A stretch of 64,000 nt of DNA, taken from NCBI RefSeq assembly GCF_000426585.1, contig NZ_AUFQ01000017.1:1-64000 (forward strand). The letters are read 5' to 3'. Origin of the DNA: Segatella baroniae DSM 16972 = JCM 13447. GTDB taxonomy: Bacteria; Bacteroidota; Bacteroidia; Bacteroidales; Bacteroidaceae. How positions within the stretch are numbered: position 1 is the first letter of the stretch; each line of letters begins with the position of its first letter. The position numbers were made by a program, and so were the translations under genes. Below are positions 50,473 through 59,664 of the stretch, piece after piece. The notes under the pieces were generated by a model, which saw only the letters and a program-made list of their open reading frames with translations, searched no databases and was not told the DNA's origin.

Positions 50473-50642
50473 CCCCCGGTCATGCCGCAGGATGACCGGG
50501 GGAGGTGTGCCCGCCATCCATCCGTCGACCCTGGAGGGGTCGCCCACGTTCATCACGGCTGTTTTTGGGCGACCCTTCCAGGGTCGATTTCCGCTTGGTC
50601 TTTTATCCCCTGGTCACTCCGCTTCGCAGAGATGACCAGGGG
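50473..50642. repeat. Three consecutive strong inverted repeats
   Basis: (1) CCCCCGGTCAT/ATGACCGGGGG, 50473-50483 with 50492-50502, perfect. (2) A 22-bp arm pair 50525-50546 with 50566-50587 (core TGGAGGGGTCGCCCA), fully paired with one G.U, loop 19 nt. (3) CCCCTGGTCA/TGACCAGGGG, 50607-50616 with 50633-50642, perfect. Loops end in no consistent T-run, so they are not simple terminators. Confidence 0.85.
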
Positions 50643-50820
50643 CTATCGAACGATGAAGCCTCCAGCTTCACTTCCAACGCAGCTTGCGACAGGCTTTTTT
50701 GATACCCACCGGTCGATTTATGACAAATCAACATGAATCAATTTGTGATAAATCAATATGAAATGTTGTTGAAAAGAGGCTTTTTGTTTAACTTTACCCC
50801 TATAAAGTTGTATAAGTGTT
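50643..50820. other. AT-rich upstream region of the TonB-dependent barrel gene
   Basis: After the palindromes the DNA becomes AT-rich. An imperfect direct repeat, TGACAAATCAACATG (50721-50735) and TGATAAATCAATATG (50746-50760), is spaced by 25 bp and may be a regulator site. No full-consensus promoter was recognised. Confidence 0.4.
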
Positions 50821-52896
50821 ATGAAGATATTGTTGATTCTCTTGTCATTACTGACTCCGAAAGGGGGCTTTGCCCAGCAAGCGGATTCGCTGCGAATGGA
50901 CAGTATCGTACATCGGTTGCCGGATGTGGTCGTCAAAGGCGAGCGACCCATCGCACGGGTGAAGGGCAGTACCATCACCTATGACTTGCCGAGGCTCATC
51001 GAGAAGAAAGCGCTTGATAACATCTATGAGGCCGTGAAGGAGCTGCCGGGCGTCACGGAGACGGACGGAAAGCTGCGGTTGGCGGGTCGGCCGGCGCATG
51101 TCGTGCTGGATGGAAAGGTGACGACGATGACCGTTGACGAACTGAATGCGCTGCTCAAGAGTCTGCCCCCAAGCAGGATCGAGAGGGTGGAGGTGATGTA
51201 TGTGGCGCCCGCCCGCATGCAGTTGCGCGGCGCGGTCATCAACATCATCCTGAAACATCGCACTGCCGACGGCATGCCGTGGCAGGGAGAGGCCAATCTC
51301 GCATGGAACCAGGACCACGACGCGACGTTCGGCGAGCGGGCCGTCGTGCAGTATCAGCGGGACAAGTTGGGCGTGGACTTCCTGTATCAGCACAGCCATG
51401 GCGATGCCTACAGCACGACGGGCGAGGATTCTCGTCATGCGTTGGATGATGGAACGGTGCATGATGTCGAGACGACAGGGCGGCGGCGTTCGCATGGTTA
51501 TGGGCATACGCTCCGGTTGGGGATGGATTACGACATTGCCAAAGACCATCAGTTGAGCCTGGTCTACAATGGCGCGTATGACAAACATGCCGCCCGACAG
51601 CTGATCGTGGGCGATGTGGCCGGCGCGGCCGACTTGCGTTCACATTCCTGGCTGCACAATGTGCGCATGGATTATCATGTGCCGTTCGGGTTGAAAGCCA
51701 GTGTCGAGATGACCTATTACCAGCTGCCGCAGCGCCAGGAACTGTCGTCGGTGATTCCTACGGGGGCGTTGCGCTACACGGTGGACAACCTGCAGCGGGT
51801 GAACCGGTGGCGGTTCTCGCTGTCGCAAGCCCACGAACTGGCGGAGGGATGGGGCATAAACTACGGCATGTTCTATCTGACGAGTGTCAACCACAGCAGT
51901 CAGGATTACTTGTCGGTCAGCACGACGACCGGCCATCGGCCCTCTTCCACGGCCACCCGACAACGCGAGGAAAACGTGAACGTGTATGCCGGACTTAGCA
52001 AGAGCTTCGGCCGGAAGTTTACGCTGGAGGCTTCGCTGGCTGCCGAATACATGCACAGTCCCGCATGGCACCGGTGGAATCTTTTCCCAACGTTCAGCCT
52101 CACCTGGCTGCCGGGGCCGGGACACGTGTTCATGTTGTCGCTCAGCAGCGACCGTAGCTATCCCGACTATTGGGAAATGACCAACTTCATCACCTACAGC
52201 AATGGCGGTTACAACGAGGTGACGGGCAATCCCGACCTGAAGCCGTCGAACGAATATCAGTTGCAGTTGGTCTATCTGCTCAAGAACAAATACCAGTTTG
52301 TGGCTTGGATGAGCCGCGATGACGACTATTTCGTGCAGACGCCGTATCAACGCCACGACCGCTTGGCTGTGAGCTACAAGACCCTCAACTTCAATTACCA
52401 AGACCAGGCCGGCGTACAAGCCACCTTGCCGTTCGCGCTTGGACAACGGTTGTCTTCGAGCCTGACGCTCACGGGCGTGTGGCAGCACGAGCGGGCCGAC
52501 GCCTTCTACGACATTCCGTTCAATCGCCGCATGGCTTACGGCATGGCGCAACTCAAAAATGTCGTCACCCTCTCGACTCGACCAGACCTCGTGCTGGCTG
52601 TCGACGGCAACATCCGGTCGAAAGCCATCCAGGCCACATACGACCTCCCGGGTTCCGGCAGCGTGGATCTTTCCCTTCGCTGGCTGTTCTTGAAGAAGCA
52701 GGCCACGCTGCGTCTTTTCTGCGACGACCTCTTCCGAACGGGCGTCATCAACCCCCGCATCGACTTCAAAGGGCAGAGCCTGCGCATGAAATTCTCGTGT
52801 TATCAATACCTGGGCGTGTCGTTTACCTATAGATTCGGCAGCTATCAAGAGAAAAAGCGCAAGGAAGTGGACACCTCCCGCTTCATGAAGAACTGA
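50821..52896 (+). CDS. TonB-dependent receptor-like outer membrane barrel protein
   Basis: A 691-residue outer-membrane protein with a signal peptide (about 1-18, GGFAQ). A plug domain (about 30-140: LPDVVVKGERPIARVKGSTITYDL ..., IERVEVMYVAPARMQLRGAVINIIL) precedes a large barrel ending in FTYRFGSYQEKKRKEVDTSRFMKN, of the OMP_b-brl_3 type. Unlike SusC it has no carboxypeptidase-like or STN domain and no SusD partner. The substrate is unknown. It follows the 1.37-kb repeat island and stands alone. Confidence 0.88.
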   Translation: MKILLILLSLLTPKGGFAQQADSLRMDSIVHRLPDVVVKGERPIARVKGSTITYDLPRLIEKKALDNIYEAVKELPGVTETDGKLRLAGRPAHVVLDGKVTTMTVDELNALLKSLPPSRIERVEVMYVAPARMQLRGAVINIILKHRTADGMPWQGEANLAWNQDHDATFGERAVVQYQRDKLGVDFLYQHSHGDAYSTTGEDSRHALDDGTVHDVETTGRRRSHGYGHTLRLGMDYDIAKDHQLSLVYNGAYDKHAARQLIVGDVAGAADLRSHSWLHNVRMDYHVPFGLKASVEMTYYQLPQRQELSSVIPTGALRYTVDNLQRVNRWRFSLSQAHELAEGWGINYGMFYLTSVNHSSQDYLSVSTTTGHRPSSTATRQREENVNVYAGLSKSFGRKFTLEASLAAEYMHSPAWHRWNLFPTFSLTWLPGPGHVFMLSLSSDRSYPDYWEMTNFITYSNGGYNEVTGNPDLKPSNEYQLQLVYLLKNKYQFVAWMSRDDDYFVQTPYQRHDRLAVSYKTLNFNYQDQAGVQATLPFALGQRLSSSLTLTGVWQHERADAFYDIPFNRRMAYGMAQLKNVVTLSTRPDLVLAVDGNIRSKAIQATYDLPGSGSVDLSLRWLFLKKQATLRLFCDDLFRTGVINPRIDFKGQSLRMKFSCYQYLGVSFTYRFGSYQEKKRKEVDTSRFMKN

Positions 52897-53032
52897 CATT
52901 TTTGCTTAGGGCACAGCCACTATGCCAGACCTCGCAAATTGCAGTAAATGTGTTTGATGTGAGTTTGGATGAATGTTTTCGTGAGAAATGGAACTAAGTG
53001 TAGGCTGAGTGGTGCAATAAAGCAAGGAATAA

Positions 53033-53065
53033 TTTGGAAGTTAACGAAAATAGATGTAACTTTGC
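53033..53065 (+). promoter_or_regulatory. Promoter of rpsU
   Basis: TTTG (53033-53036) and TAACTTTGC (53057-53065) are 20 bp apart, full consensus. The leader of about 80 nt contains GCCC-GATAG-GGGC (53088-53100), which may fold. Confidence 0.8.
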
Positions 53066-53153
53066 GCCCGCTTATAGTGGTATTGTGCCCGATAGGGGCT
53101 TGACCGCGTGGGCTTTAGGTAAATAAATAACAATTTTAAATTCAAAACAAAAG

Positions 53154-53345
53154 ATGATTATTGTACCCGTAAAAGATGGTGAAAACATCGAGAGAGCTCT
53201 CAAGAAATTCAAGAGAAAATTCGAAAAGACAGGTGTTGTAAAGGAGCTTCGCGCTCGTCAGCAGTACAACAAGCCGTCTGTCTTGAAGAGACTCAAGATG
53301 GAACACGCTGTTTACGTACAGCAGTTGCGCACGAACGAGGAATAA
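53154..53345 (+). CDS. rpsU: 30S ribosomal protein S21
   Basis: A 63-residue basic protein (MIIVPVKDGENIERALKKFKRKFEKTG...) of the small-subunit platform near the anti-Shine-Dalgarno end of 16S rRNA. It has a consensus promoter and an ~80-nt leader and precedes xerC by 80 bp. No strong Shine-Dalgarno is seen before its ATG. Confidence 0.97.
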   Translation: MIIVPVKDGENIERALKKFKRKFEKTGVVKELRARQQYNKPSVLKRLKMEHAVYVQQLRTNEE

Positions 53346-53367
53346 TTGCGTAAATTCCCGTTAAAAG

Positions 53368-53399
53368 TTTGGTAGTTTAAAATTATTTCCGTATATTCG
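53368..53399 (+). promoter_or_regulatory. Probable promoter of xerC
   Basis: TTTG (53368-53371) and TATATTCG (53392-53399, one mismatch to TAnnTTTG) are 20 bp apart in the rpsU-xerC gap. Confidence 0.5.
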
Positions 53400-53425
53400 T
53401 TGCCAAAAGAAAGTCTTAGCAACGC

Positions 53426-54310
53426 ATGATGACGATAGCAGATTTTTTGAACTACTTGCAGTATGAGCGCAACCGCTCTGTGCTGACAGTAAAGGGCTAT
53501 GGGGAAGACTTGAGTGCTTTCGAAGCCTATTTCAGAAAATTGGACGGTCATCTCTCTTGGGAGTCGGTAGACTCTGATGTAATCCGTGACTGGATGGAGA
53601 GCATGATGGATAAGGGGAATAGTGCGACTTCGGTGAATAGACGCCTGAGTGCATTACGCTCCTTTTATCGCTTTGCCCTTTTGCGAGGATGGGTTTCGAA
53701 GGATCCCGCAAGGTTGATTCGTGGCCCGAAAAAGGAGAAGCCCCTGCCGCAGTTCGTGAAGGAAGGCGACATGGACAAGCTTCTTGATTCTTCGAAATGG
53801 GGCAATAATTATAAAGATGTACGCGCGCGTACTATTATAATGCTCTTCTACGAGACCGGCATTCGTCTTTCAGAGCTTACAGGGTTGGATTGCTCTTCTT
53901 TGGATTTCGCCTGCAAGCAGTTGAAAGTGACGGGCAAGAGAAACAAACAGCGTATAGTTCCTTTCGGTGAAGAGCTCGACCGGCAGTTGAAAACCTATCT
54001 GTGCTGTCGTGAGGAGAAGGTTGCCGACGATGAGCAGGCTCTTTTTCTGACGGAGAAAGGGGGGCGCATGACCGCGGCACAGGTCAGGAGTGAAGTTCGG
54101 AAAGGCTTGTGGAGAGCGTGTACGTTGAAGAAGCGGTCTCCCCACGTGTTAAGACACTCTTTTGCCACGGCGATGTTGAATCATCGTGCCGGCCTGGAAA
54201 GTGTGAAGAAGCTGCTCGGGCATGAAAGTCTCTCTACGACGGAGATTTATACGCACACAACTTTCGAGCAGTTGAAGCAAGTTTATACCGAAGCCCATCC
54301 GAGGGCGTAA
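53426..54310 (+). CDS. xerC: Tyrosine recombinase XerC
   Basis: A 294-residue site-specific recombinase for chromosome dimer resolution at dif. N-terminal SAM-like core-binding domain (1-100), catalytic domain with R147 (GIRLSEL), a Lys near 171 in KVTGKRNKQ, H240 and R243 (HVLRH), H266 (LLGHESL) and nucleophile Y275. The set is complete. Position between rpsU and hpf is the conserved housekeeping location, so it is not a mobile-element integrase; XerC versus XerD is judged by that context. Confidence 0.9.
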   Translation: MMTIADFLNYLQYERNRSVLTVKGYGEDLSAFEAYFRKLDGHLSWESVDSDVIRDWMESMMDKGNSATSVNRRLSALRSFYRFALLRGWVSKDPARLIRGPKKEKPLPQFVKEGDMDKLLDSSKWGNNYKDVRARTIIMLFYETGIRLSELTGLDCSSLDFACKQLKVTGKRNKQRIVPFGEELDRQLKTYLCCREEKVADDEQALFLTEKGGRMTAAQVRSEVRKGLWRACTLKKRSPHVLRHSFATAMLNHRAGLESVKKLLGHESLSTTEIYTHTTFEQLKQVYTEAHPRA

Positions 54311-54335
54311 CCTTATTTTAAAATTGGAGGTCACT

Positions 54336-54635
54336 ATGGAAGTAATGATTAAGTCGATTCATTTCGACACTACCGAGAAGTTACAGGCGTTCATTGGGAA
54401 GAAAATCGCCAAGTTAGAGAAAACTTACGAAGATATACAGAAAGTAGAGGTGCAATTGAAAGTCGTGAAGCCGGCGACAGCCATGAACAAGAACGTGAGT
54501 GTTACGGTGAATGTGGCTGGCAAGGCGCTCTTTGCCGAGAAGACGTGCGACACATTTGAAGAGGGTGTAGACCAGGTGGTAGACTCCTTGAAAGTGCAGT
54601 TGACCAAATTCAAGGAAAAAGTGCGTAGCCGGTAA
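54336..54635 (+). CDS. hpf: Ribosome hibernation promoting factor (short HPF/YfiA family)
   Basis: A 99-residue protein that binds the decoding centre of idle ribosomes. Sequence MEVMIKSIHFDTTEKLQAFI..., with alternating strands and helices, matches the short HPF/RaiA type. ATG 54336 is preceded at 5 bp by GGAGG (54326-54330), one of the few clear Shine-Dalgarno sequences in the window, so this start is preferred over the in-frame TTG at 54324. It lies 25 bp after xerC and before the tRNA cluster. Confidence 0.93.
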   Translation: MEVMIKSIHFDTTEKLQAFIGKKIAKLEKTYEDIQKVEVQLKVVKPATAMNKNVSVTVNVAGKALFAEKTCDTFEEGVDQVVDSLKVQLTKFKEKVRSR

Positions 54636-54651
54636 AAAAAAAGACAAAAGT

Positions 54652-54683
54652 TTTGGAATATAAAAAATAAGTCGTATCTTTGC
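54652..54683 (+). promoter_or_regulatory. Promoter of the tRNA-tuf cluster
   Basis: TTTG (54652-54655) and TATCTTTGC (54675-54683) are 19 bp apart, full consensus, 51 bp before the first tRNA. Confidence 0.85.
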
Positions 54684-54734
54684 AGCCGTTTTACAACACG
54701 TCTGTTTAAGGCCGCTGGGCGGCTGCAAAGGCAT

Positions 54735-54808
54735 GCCTCTTTAGCTCAGTTGGCCAGAGCACGTGATTTGTAATCTCGGGGTCGTTGGTTCGAATCCGAC
54801 AAGAGGCT
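54735..54808 (+). tRNA. tRNA-Thr (TGT)
   Basis: 74-nt cloverleaf: acceptor GCCTCTT/AAGAGGC, anticodon loop with TGT in GATTTGTAATC, T-arm GTTGG-TTCGAAT-CCGAC, discriminator T. First of four tRNAs ahead of tuf. Confidence 0.95.
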
Positions 54809-54851
54809 CGACGGAGATTTTGTAAAGAGTCTCTGGTTGAAAACAAGGCAA

Positions 54852-54933
54852 GGGTAGTTTCCAGAGTGGCCAAATGGGGCAGACTGTAAATCTGCTGCTT
54901 CTAGCTTCGGTGGTTCGAATCCATCACTACCCA
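54852..54933 (+). tRNA. tRNA-Tyr (GTA)
   Basis: 82-nt class II tRNA with long variable arm: acceptor GGGTAGT/ACTACCC, anticodon GTA in CAGACTGTAAATCTG, T-arm ending TGGTTCGAATCCA, discriminator A. Confidence 0.95.
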
Positions 54934-55002
54934 CTCCTGTAGAACTAAAGGTTTTCTGCTTGCTATATATAATAATGTATAGAGAAGATGGAAAACGTAA
55001 AT

Positions 55003-55075
55003 GCGGAAATAGCTCAGTTGATAGAGCACTAGCCTTCCAAGCTGGGGGTCGCGGGTTTGAGCCCCGTTTTCCGCT
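55003..55075 (+). tRNA. tRNA-Gly (TCC)
   Basis: 73-nt cloverleaf: acceptor GCGGAAA/TTTCCGC, anticodon TCC in GCCTTCCAAGC, T-arm CGGG-TTTGAGC-CCCG, discriminator T. Confidence 0.95.
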
Positions 55076-55081
55076 CTCTTT

Positions 55082-55153
<72 letters not shown>

Positions 55154-55234
55154 CTTGCTTCGGTTCTAAATGAAATTCTAGGCGGAGAAAAACAAAGATT
55201 ATTCAATATAAATTACAAATAAAATTTTTAAGCT

Positions 55235-56425
55235 ATGGCTAAAGAGACATTCCAGCGTACCAAGCCGCATGTTAACATTGGTACTATCGGTCACGTAGAC
55301 CACGGTAAGACAACTTTGACAGCTGCCATTTCTAAGGTTCTTCATGAGAAGGGCTTCGGTAACGAAGAAATCAAGTCTTTCGATCAGATTGACAATGCTC
55401 CTGAGGAAAAAGAGCGTGGTATCACCATTAACTCTGCTCACATCGAGTATGAGACTGCTAAGCGTCACTACGCACACGTAGACTGCCCGGGTCACGCCGA
55501 CTATGTGAAGAACATGGTTACTGGTGCTGCTCAGATGGATGGTGCAATCTTGGTTGTAGCTGCTACTGACGGTCCTATGCCTCAGACACGTGAGCACGTG
55601 CTTTTGGCTCGTCAGGTGAACGTTCCTCGTTTGGTTGTGTTCCTCAATAAGTGTGACATGGTTGAAGACGAGGAAATGCTTGAGCTCGTTGAGATGGAAG
55701 TTCGTGAAATCCTCGAACAGTATGAGTTTGAAGAGGATACTCCTATTATTCGTGGCTCTGCACTCGGTGCCTTGAATGGTGTTGAGAAGTGGGTTGACCG
55801 CGTAATGGAACTCATGGATACTGTTGACGAGTGGATTCAAGAGCCTCCTCGTGCTACCGACAAGCCGTTCTTGATGCCTATTGAAGACGTGTTCTCAATC
55901 ACGGGTCGTGGTACTGTGGCTACCGGTCGTATTGAAACTGGTGTCATTCACGTTAGCGACGAAGTGGAATTGCTCGGTCTCGGTGAAGACAAGAAGTCTG
56001 TTGTAACAGGTGTCGAGATGTTCCGTAAGATTTTGGACGAAGGCCAGGCTGGCGACAATGTTGGTTTGTTGCTCCGTGGTATCGACAAGAACGAAATCAA
56101 GCGTGGTATGGTGCTCTGCCATCCTGGACAGATCAAGCCGTTCAAGAAGTTCAAGGCTTCCATCTATGTATTGAAGAAGGAAGAAGGTGGTCGTCACACT
56201 CCGTTCGGAAACAAGTATCGTCCACAGTTCTATCTCCGCACAATGGACTGCACAGGTGAAATCACATTGCCGGAAGGTGTTGATATGGTTATGCCTGGTG
56301 ACAACGTTGAAATCACTGTTGAGTTGATTTACGCGGTAGCCTTGAACCAGGGTCTGCGTTTCGCTATCCGCGAAGGTGGCCGCACAGTTGGTTCTGGTCA
56401 GATTACTGAAGTTTACGAAGACTAA
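55235..56425 (+). CDS. tuf: Elongation factor Tu
   Basis: A 396-residue GTPase that delivers aminoacyl-tRNA to the ribosome. G1 GHVDHGKT, G3 DCPGHADY, G4 NKCD and G5 GSALG are all present, followed by the beta-barrel domains 2 and 3. Codon use favours T-ending codons far more than in the surrounding GC-rich genes, typical of very high expression. It is expressed with the four upstream tRNAs and has a terminator before tRNA-Trp. Confidence 0.99.
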   Translation: MAKETFQRTKPHVNIGTIGHVDHGKTTLTAAISKVLHEKGFGNEEIKSFDQIDNAPEEKERGITINSAHIEYETAKRHYAHVDCPGHADYVKNMVTGAAQMDGAILVVAATDGPMPQTREHVLLARQVNVPRLVVFLNKCDMVEDEEMLELVEMEVREILEQYEFEEDTPIIRGSALGALNGVEKWVDRVMELMDTVDEWIQEPPRATDKPFLMPIEDVFSITGRGTVATGRIETGVIHVSDEVELLGLGEDKKSVVTGVEMFRKILDEGQAGDNVGLLLRGIDKNEIKRGMVLCHPGQIKPFKKFKASIYVLKKEEGGRHTPFGNKYRPQFYLRTMDCTGEITLPEGVDMVMPGDNVEITVELIYAVALNQGLRFAIREGGRTVGSGQITEVYED

Positions 56426-56448
56426 TATCGCATAACGATATAGAATCG

Positions 56449-56481
56449 GTTGCCACTGCCTGTGGTGGTGGCAACTTTCTT
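56449..56481 (+). terminator. Terminator of tuf
   Basis: GTTGCCAC (56449-56456) pairs with GTGGCAAC (56468-56475), followed by TTTCTT and then immediately tRNA-Trp. Readthrough into the next unit is likely since no promoter is seen between. Confidence 0.7.
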
Positions 56482-56554
56482 ACGGGTTTAGCTCAGTTGG
56501 TAGAGCACTGGTCTCCAAAACCAGGTGTCGGGGGTTCGAGCCCTCCAACCCGTG
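56482..56554 (+). tRNA. tRNA-Trp (CCA)
   Basis: 73-nt cloverleaf: acceptor ACGGGTT/AACCCGT, anticodon CCA in GGTCTCCAAAACC, discriminator G. A CCA tail is encoded directly after it (56555-56557), unlike the other tRNAs here. Confidence 0.95.
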
Positions 56555-56570
56555 CCAATCATAAGATAAT

Positions 56571-56771
56571 ATGAAGAAGATCATAAAGAAGATTGTAAAA
56601 TCTTTGAAAGCTTGTTACGACGAGCTTGCCCATAAAACAACTTGGCCTACACGTGCCGAACTGACCCACAGCGCAATGGTTGTATTATCTGCTTCCCTTG
56701 TCATTGCGATTGTTGTCTTCTGCATGGATAGCGTATTCAAATTTGTTATGGGGATGATTTACCCTAATTAA
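56571..56771 (+). CDS. secE: Preprotein translocase subunit SecE
   Basis: A 66-residue inner-membrane protein with one C-terminal TM helix (about 36-58) after an amphipathic segment containing ELAHKTTWPTRAEL, the SecE signature. It clamps SecY in the Sec channel. Placed between tRNA-Trp and nusG (8 bp gap), the conserved order. Confidence 0.96.
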   Translation: MKKIIKKIVKSLKACYDELAHKTTWPTRAELTHSAMVVLSASLVIAIVVFCMDSVFKFVMGMIYPN

Positions 56772-56779
56772 ACAAGGAG

Positions 56780-57325
56780 ATGGCAGATACAAAGAAAAAT
56801 TGGTATGTAGTAAAAGCCGTTAGCGGAAAGGAAGCCAAACTCAAAGAGTATATTGAAGCGGAAATGAAGCATAACGACTTGTTGGCTGCCAATGTCTATC
56901 AGGTTTTAATTCCGATTGAGAAGCATGCTTCTCTTAGAAACGGCAAGCGCGTAGTCAAGGAGAAAGTATCTCTTCCTGGCTATGTTTTTGTTGAGGCTAC
57001 CTTGAAAGGTGACGTGGCTCACACGTTGCGCTTCATGCCAAATTGCTTGGGTTTTCTGGGTGGACTTGACAATCCGTCTCCCGTTCCTCTGTCGGATATC
57101 AACCGCATGTTGGGTACGGCGGAAGAAACGGAAATCGAAGATACAATGGATATTCCTTACATGGTCGATGAGACCGTGAAGGTCACGGACGGGCCTTTCA
57201 GCGGTTTCAGTGGAGTCATTGAGGAGGTGAACACCGAGAAGCACAAACTGAAGGTCATGGTGAAGATTTTCGGCCGCAAGACCCCGTTGGAACTCGGTTT
57301 CATGCAAGTGGAAAAAGAAGGATAG
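56780..57325 (+). CDS. nusG: Transcription termination/antitermination factor NusG
   Basis: A 181-residue RNA polymerase-bound factor. NGN domain (KNWYVVKAVSGKEAKLKEYIE...) and C-terminal KOW domain (VKVTDGPFSGFSGVIEEVN). In Bacteroidota NusG couples polymerase with ribosome or Rho. ATG is preceded by AAGGAG almost touching it. A stem GGTTGAAG/CTTCAACC (57358-57384) lies between nusG and rplK. Confidence 0.97.
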   Translation: MADTKKNWYVVKAVSGKEAKLKEYIEAEMKHNDLLAANVYQVLIPIEKHASLRNGKRVVKEKVSLPGYVFVEATLKGDVAHTLRFMPNCLGFLGGLDNPSPVPLSDINRMLGTAEETEIEDTMDIPYMVDETVKVTDGPFSGFSGVIEEVNTEKHKLKVMVKIFGRKTPLELGFMQVEKEG

Positions 57326-57415
57326 AATCATTTTGTTACGGCGGTTTTATCCGAACTGGTTGAAGTAGCTTCCATTCTTCAACCGCTATATAAATCATTT
57401 AATTATTAACAAGAA

Positions 57416-57856
57416 ATGGCTAAAGAAGTTGCTGGATTAATCAAATTACAGATTAAAGGTGGCGCTGCGAATCCTTCCCCTCCAGTAGGACCTGCACTTG
57501 GTTCTAAGGGTATCAACATCATGGGATTCTGCAAGGAGTTCAATGCCCGCACCCAGGATAAGGCAGGAAAGATTCTTCCTGTTGTTATCACTTACTATAC
57601 CGACAAGTCATTCAGCTTCGAAATCAAGACACCTCCTGCAGCTGTTCAGCTGAAAGAGGCTGCCAAGGTCAAGAGTGGTTCAGGCGAGCCCAACCGTAAG
57701 AAGGTTGGTTCCGTAACCTGGGATCAGGTGAAGGTTATCGCAGAGGACAAGCTGAAGGATCTTAACTGTTTCACAGTAGAGTCAGCTATGAAGCTTGTAG
57801 CCGGTACGGCCCGTAGCATGGGTATTACTGTTAAAGGGGACTTCCCTGGTGAATAA
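57416..57856 (+). CDS. rplK: 50S ribosomal protein L11
   Basis: A 146-residue protein of the GTPase-associated centre. Proline-rich N-terminus ([25 protein letters not shown]) and the rRNA-binding C-terminal domain are intact. Followed by rplA after 22 bp. A hairpin in the nusG-rplK gap may be a leader site for ribosomal-protein feedback; this is inference. Confidence 0.98.
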   Translation: MAKEVAGLIKLQIKGGAANPSPPVGPALGSKGINIMGFCKEFNARTQDKAGKILPVVITYYTDKSFSFEIKTPPAAVQLKEAAKVKSGSGEPNRKKVGSVTWDQVKVIAEDKLKDLNCFTVESAMKLVAGTARSMGITVKGDFPGE

Positions 57857-57878
57857 AAAATAAACTTCAATTAAGAAA

Positions 57879-58571
57879 ATGAGTAAACTGACAAAAAATC
57901 AAAAATCAGTAGCTGATAAGGTTGAAGCAGGGAAGGCATACACGTTGAAAGAAGCTGCAGAGCTGGTTAAGGAAATTACCACTACCAAGTTTGAGGCTTC
58001 GGTCGACATGGACGTGCGTCTTGGCGTAGACCCTCGCAAGGCCAACCAGATGGTTCGCGGTGTTGTCTCGCTGCCGAACGGAACTGGTAAGGTTGTGCGG
58101 GTTCTCGCGCTCTGTACTCCCGACCAGGAAGCTGCTGCCAAGGAAGCAGGTGCTGATTATGTTGGTCTTGATGAATATGTCGAGAAGATCAAAGGTGGTT
58201 GGACAGACATTGACGTCATCATCACCATGCCGTCTTGCATGGGTAAGATTGGACCTTTGGGCCGTGTTCTCGGTCCTCGCGGTTTGATGCCGAACCCCAA
58301 AAGCGGAACTGTAACAATGGATGTCGCTAAGGCAGTAAAGGAAGTGAAGCAAGGTAAGATTGACTTTAAGGTTGACAAGACCGGTATCATCCATACCTCA
58401 ATCGGTAAGGTCAATATGACTGCCGAGCAGATTTTCGGTAACGCCAAGGAGTTTATTTCTACCGTTATCAAGCTGAAGCCTGCTGCTGCAAAAGGTACAT
58501 ACATCAAGAGTATCTTTATTTCGAGCACGATGAGTAAGGGTATCAAGATTGATCCTAAATCAGTTGAATAA
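57879..58571 (+). CDS. rplA: 50S ribosomal protein L1
   Basis: A 230-residue protein of the L1 stalk at the ribosomal E site. Contains the family segment [20 protein letters not shown] and [18 protein letters not shown]1 is the usual translational repressor of the rplK-rplA pair. rplJ follows after 18 bp. Confidence 0.98.
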   Translation: MSKLTKNQKSVADKVEAGKAYTLKEAAELVKEITTTKFEASVDMDVRLGVDPRKANQMVRGVVSLPNGTGKVVRVLALCTPDQEAAAKEAGADYVGLDEYVEKIKGGWTDIDVIITMPSCMGKIGPLGRVLGPRGLMPNPKSGTVTMDVAKAVKEVKQGKIDFKVDKTGIIHTSIGKVNMTAEQIFGNAKEFISTVIKLKPAAAKGTYIKSIFISSTMSKGIKIDPKSVE

Positions 58572-58589
58572 CTCTAAAAGTTTTGTAAA

Positions 58590-59108
58590 ATGAAGAAAGA
58601 AGTAAAAGATACTATTATCGTAGAGCTTGGACAGAAGATTACGGAGTATGCCCACTTCTATCTGGTAGACGTTACCGGATTGAATGCCGAGGCAACTTCC
58701 AATCTGCGTCGCAAGTGCTTTCAGAAGGATATCAAGATGGTCGTTGTCAAGAACAACCTTCTTCACAAGGCTTTCGAGGCTTCTGAAATTGATTATGAAC
58801 CCATCTATGGCGCTCTCAAGGGGAACACTGCCGTCTTGTTCTCAAACACGGCGAACGTTCCTGCAAAGTTGCTGAAGGAATATACCAAGGAAGGTATACC
58901 CGCATTGAAGGCGGCTTATGCAGAGGAAAGCATCTACGTAGGTGCTGACAAACTTGAAGAGCTGGCATCTCTCAAGAGCAAGAACGAGGTTATTGCAGAG
59001 GTTGTGGCTTTGCTCCAGTCTCCGGTCAAGAACGTTGTTTCCGCTCTTCAGTCAGGCGCAGGCACCATCCATGGTGTGCTCAAGACTTTAGGCGAGCGTC
59101 CTGAATAA
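58590..59108 (+). CDS. rplJ: 50S ribosomal protein L10
   Basis: A 172-residue stalk base protein that anchors L7/L12 dimers via its C-terminal helix. N-terminal NLRRKCFQKDIKMVVVKNNL binds 23S rRNA. rplL follows 57 bp later. Confidence 0.97.
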   Translation: MKKEVKDTIIVELGQKITEYAHFYLVDVTGLNAEATSNLRRKCFQKDIKMVVVKNNLLHKAFEASEIDYEPIYGALKGNTAVLFSNTANVPAKLLKEYTKEGIPALKAAYAEESIYVGADKLEELASLKSKNEVIAEVVALLQSPVKNVVSALQSGAGTIHGVLKTLGERPE

Positions 59109-59165
59109 TAACAAACTTAAAGTCGATTAAACTTTATTTAAGAATAAATTAAATTTTAGAATAAA

Positions 59166-59543
59166 ATGGCAGACGTAAAAGCTATTGCAGAAGAATTAGT
59201 AAATCTTACTGTTAAGGAAGTTAATGAGTTGGCAACAGTCCTGAAGGACGAGTATGGTATTGAGCCTGCTGCTGCAGCTGTTGCTGTGGCTGCTGGTCCT
59301 GCTGCCGCAGGTGCAGCCGAGGTTGAGGAAAAGACATCTTTCGATGTAGTCCTCACTGAGGTTGGTGCTACGAAGCTCCAGGTTGTTAAGGCCGTTAAGG
59401 AAGCTTGTGGTCTCGGCTTGAAGGAAGCCAAGGACCTCGTAGACGGTGCTCCCGCTACCGTTAAGGAAGGTCTCTCCAAGGAAGAGGCTGAAAACCTGAA
59501 GAAGGCCATCGAAGATGCCGGTGCCAAGGTTGAGCTCAAGTAA
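59166..59543 (+). CDS. rplL: 50S ribosomal protein L7/L12
   Basis: A 125-residue stalk protein: N-terminal dimerisation region, alanine-rich hinge (about residues 37-53) and the C-terminal factor-binding domain ([20 protein letters not shown]...). It is acidic and highly expressed. A strong hairpin with a T-run lies between it and rpoB. Confidence 0.98.
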   Translation: MADVKAIAEELVNLTVKEVNELATVLKDEYGIEPAAAAVAVAAGPAAAGAAEVEEKTSFDVVLTEVGATKLQVVKAVKEACGLGLKEAKDLVDGAPATVKEGLSKEEAENLKKAIEDAGAKVELK

Positions 59544-59568
59544 TTGAACCTTTCAGTTTTTCGAATAT

Positions 59569-59606
59569 GGTTAGGATCTACTAAGTAGGTGGGTCCTAAC
59601 CTTTTT
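59569..59606 (+). terminator. rplL-rpoB intergenic terminator/attenuator
   Basis: GGTTAGGATC (59569-59578) pairs with GGTCCTAACC (59592-59601), 10 bp with one G.U, followed by TTTTTGTG. No promoter is seen before rpoB at 59665, so it probably lets only part of the transcription through. Confidence 0.8.
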
Positions 59607-59664
59607 GTGTCTTTTATCATAATTAGCCACTGACATGAGACGGCGGCCAATTAAAAAATAATTT

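Noticed and set aside
50080..50635. Short open frames (65-112 codons) in the repeat island
   Set aside because: They run through palindromes and direct repeats and have no family resemblance.
53426..54310. Tyrosine recombinase as sign of a mobile element
   Set aside because: It sits in the conserved rpsU-xerC-hpf context, beside tRNAs by ancestral gene order; no att repeats or phage genes are seen.
54324..54335. TTG start for hpf
   Set aside because: It lies inside the GGAGG ribosome-binding site; the ATG at 54336 is correctly spaced from it.
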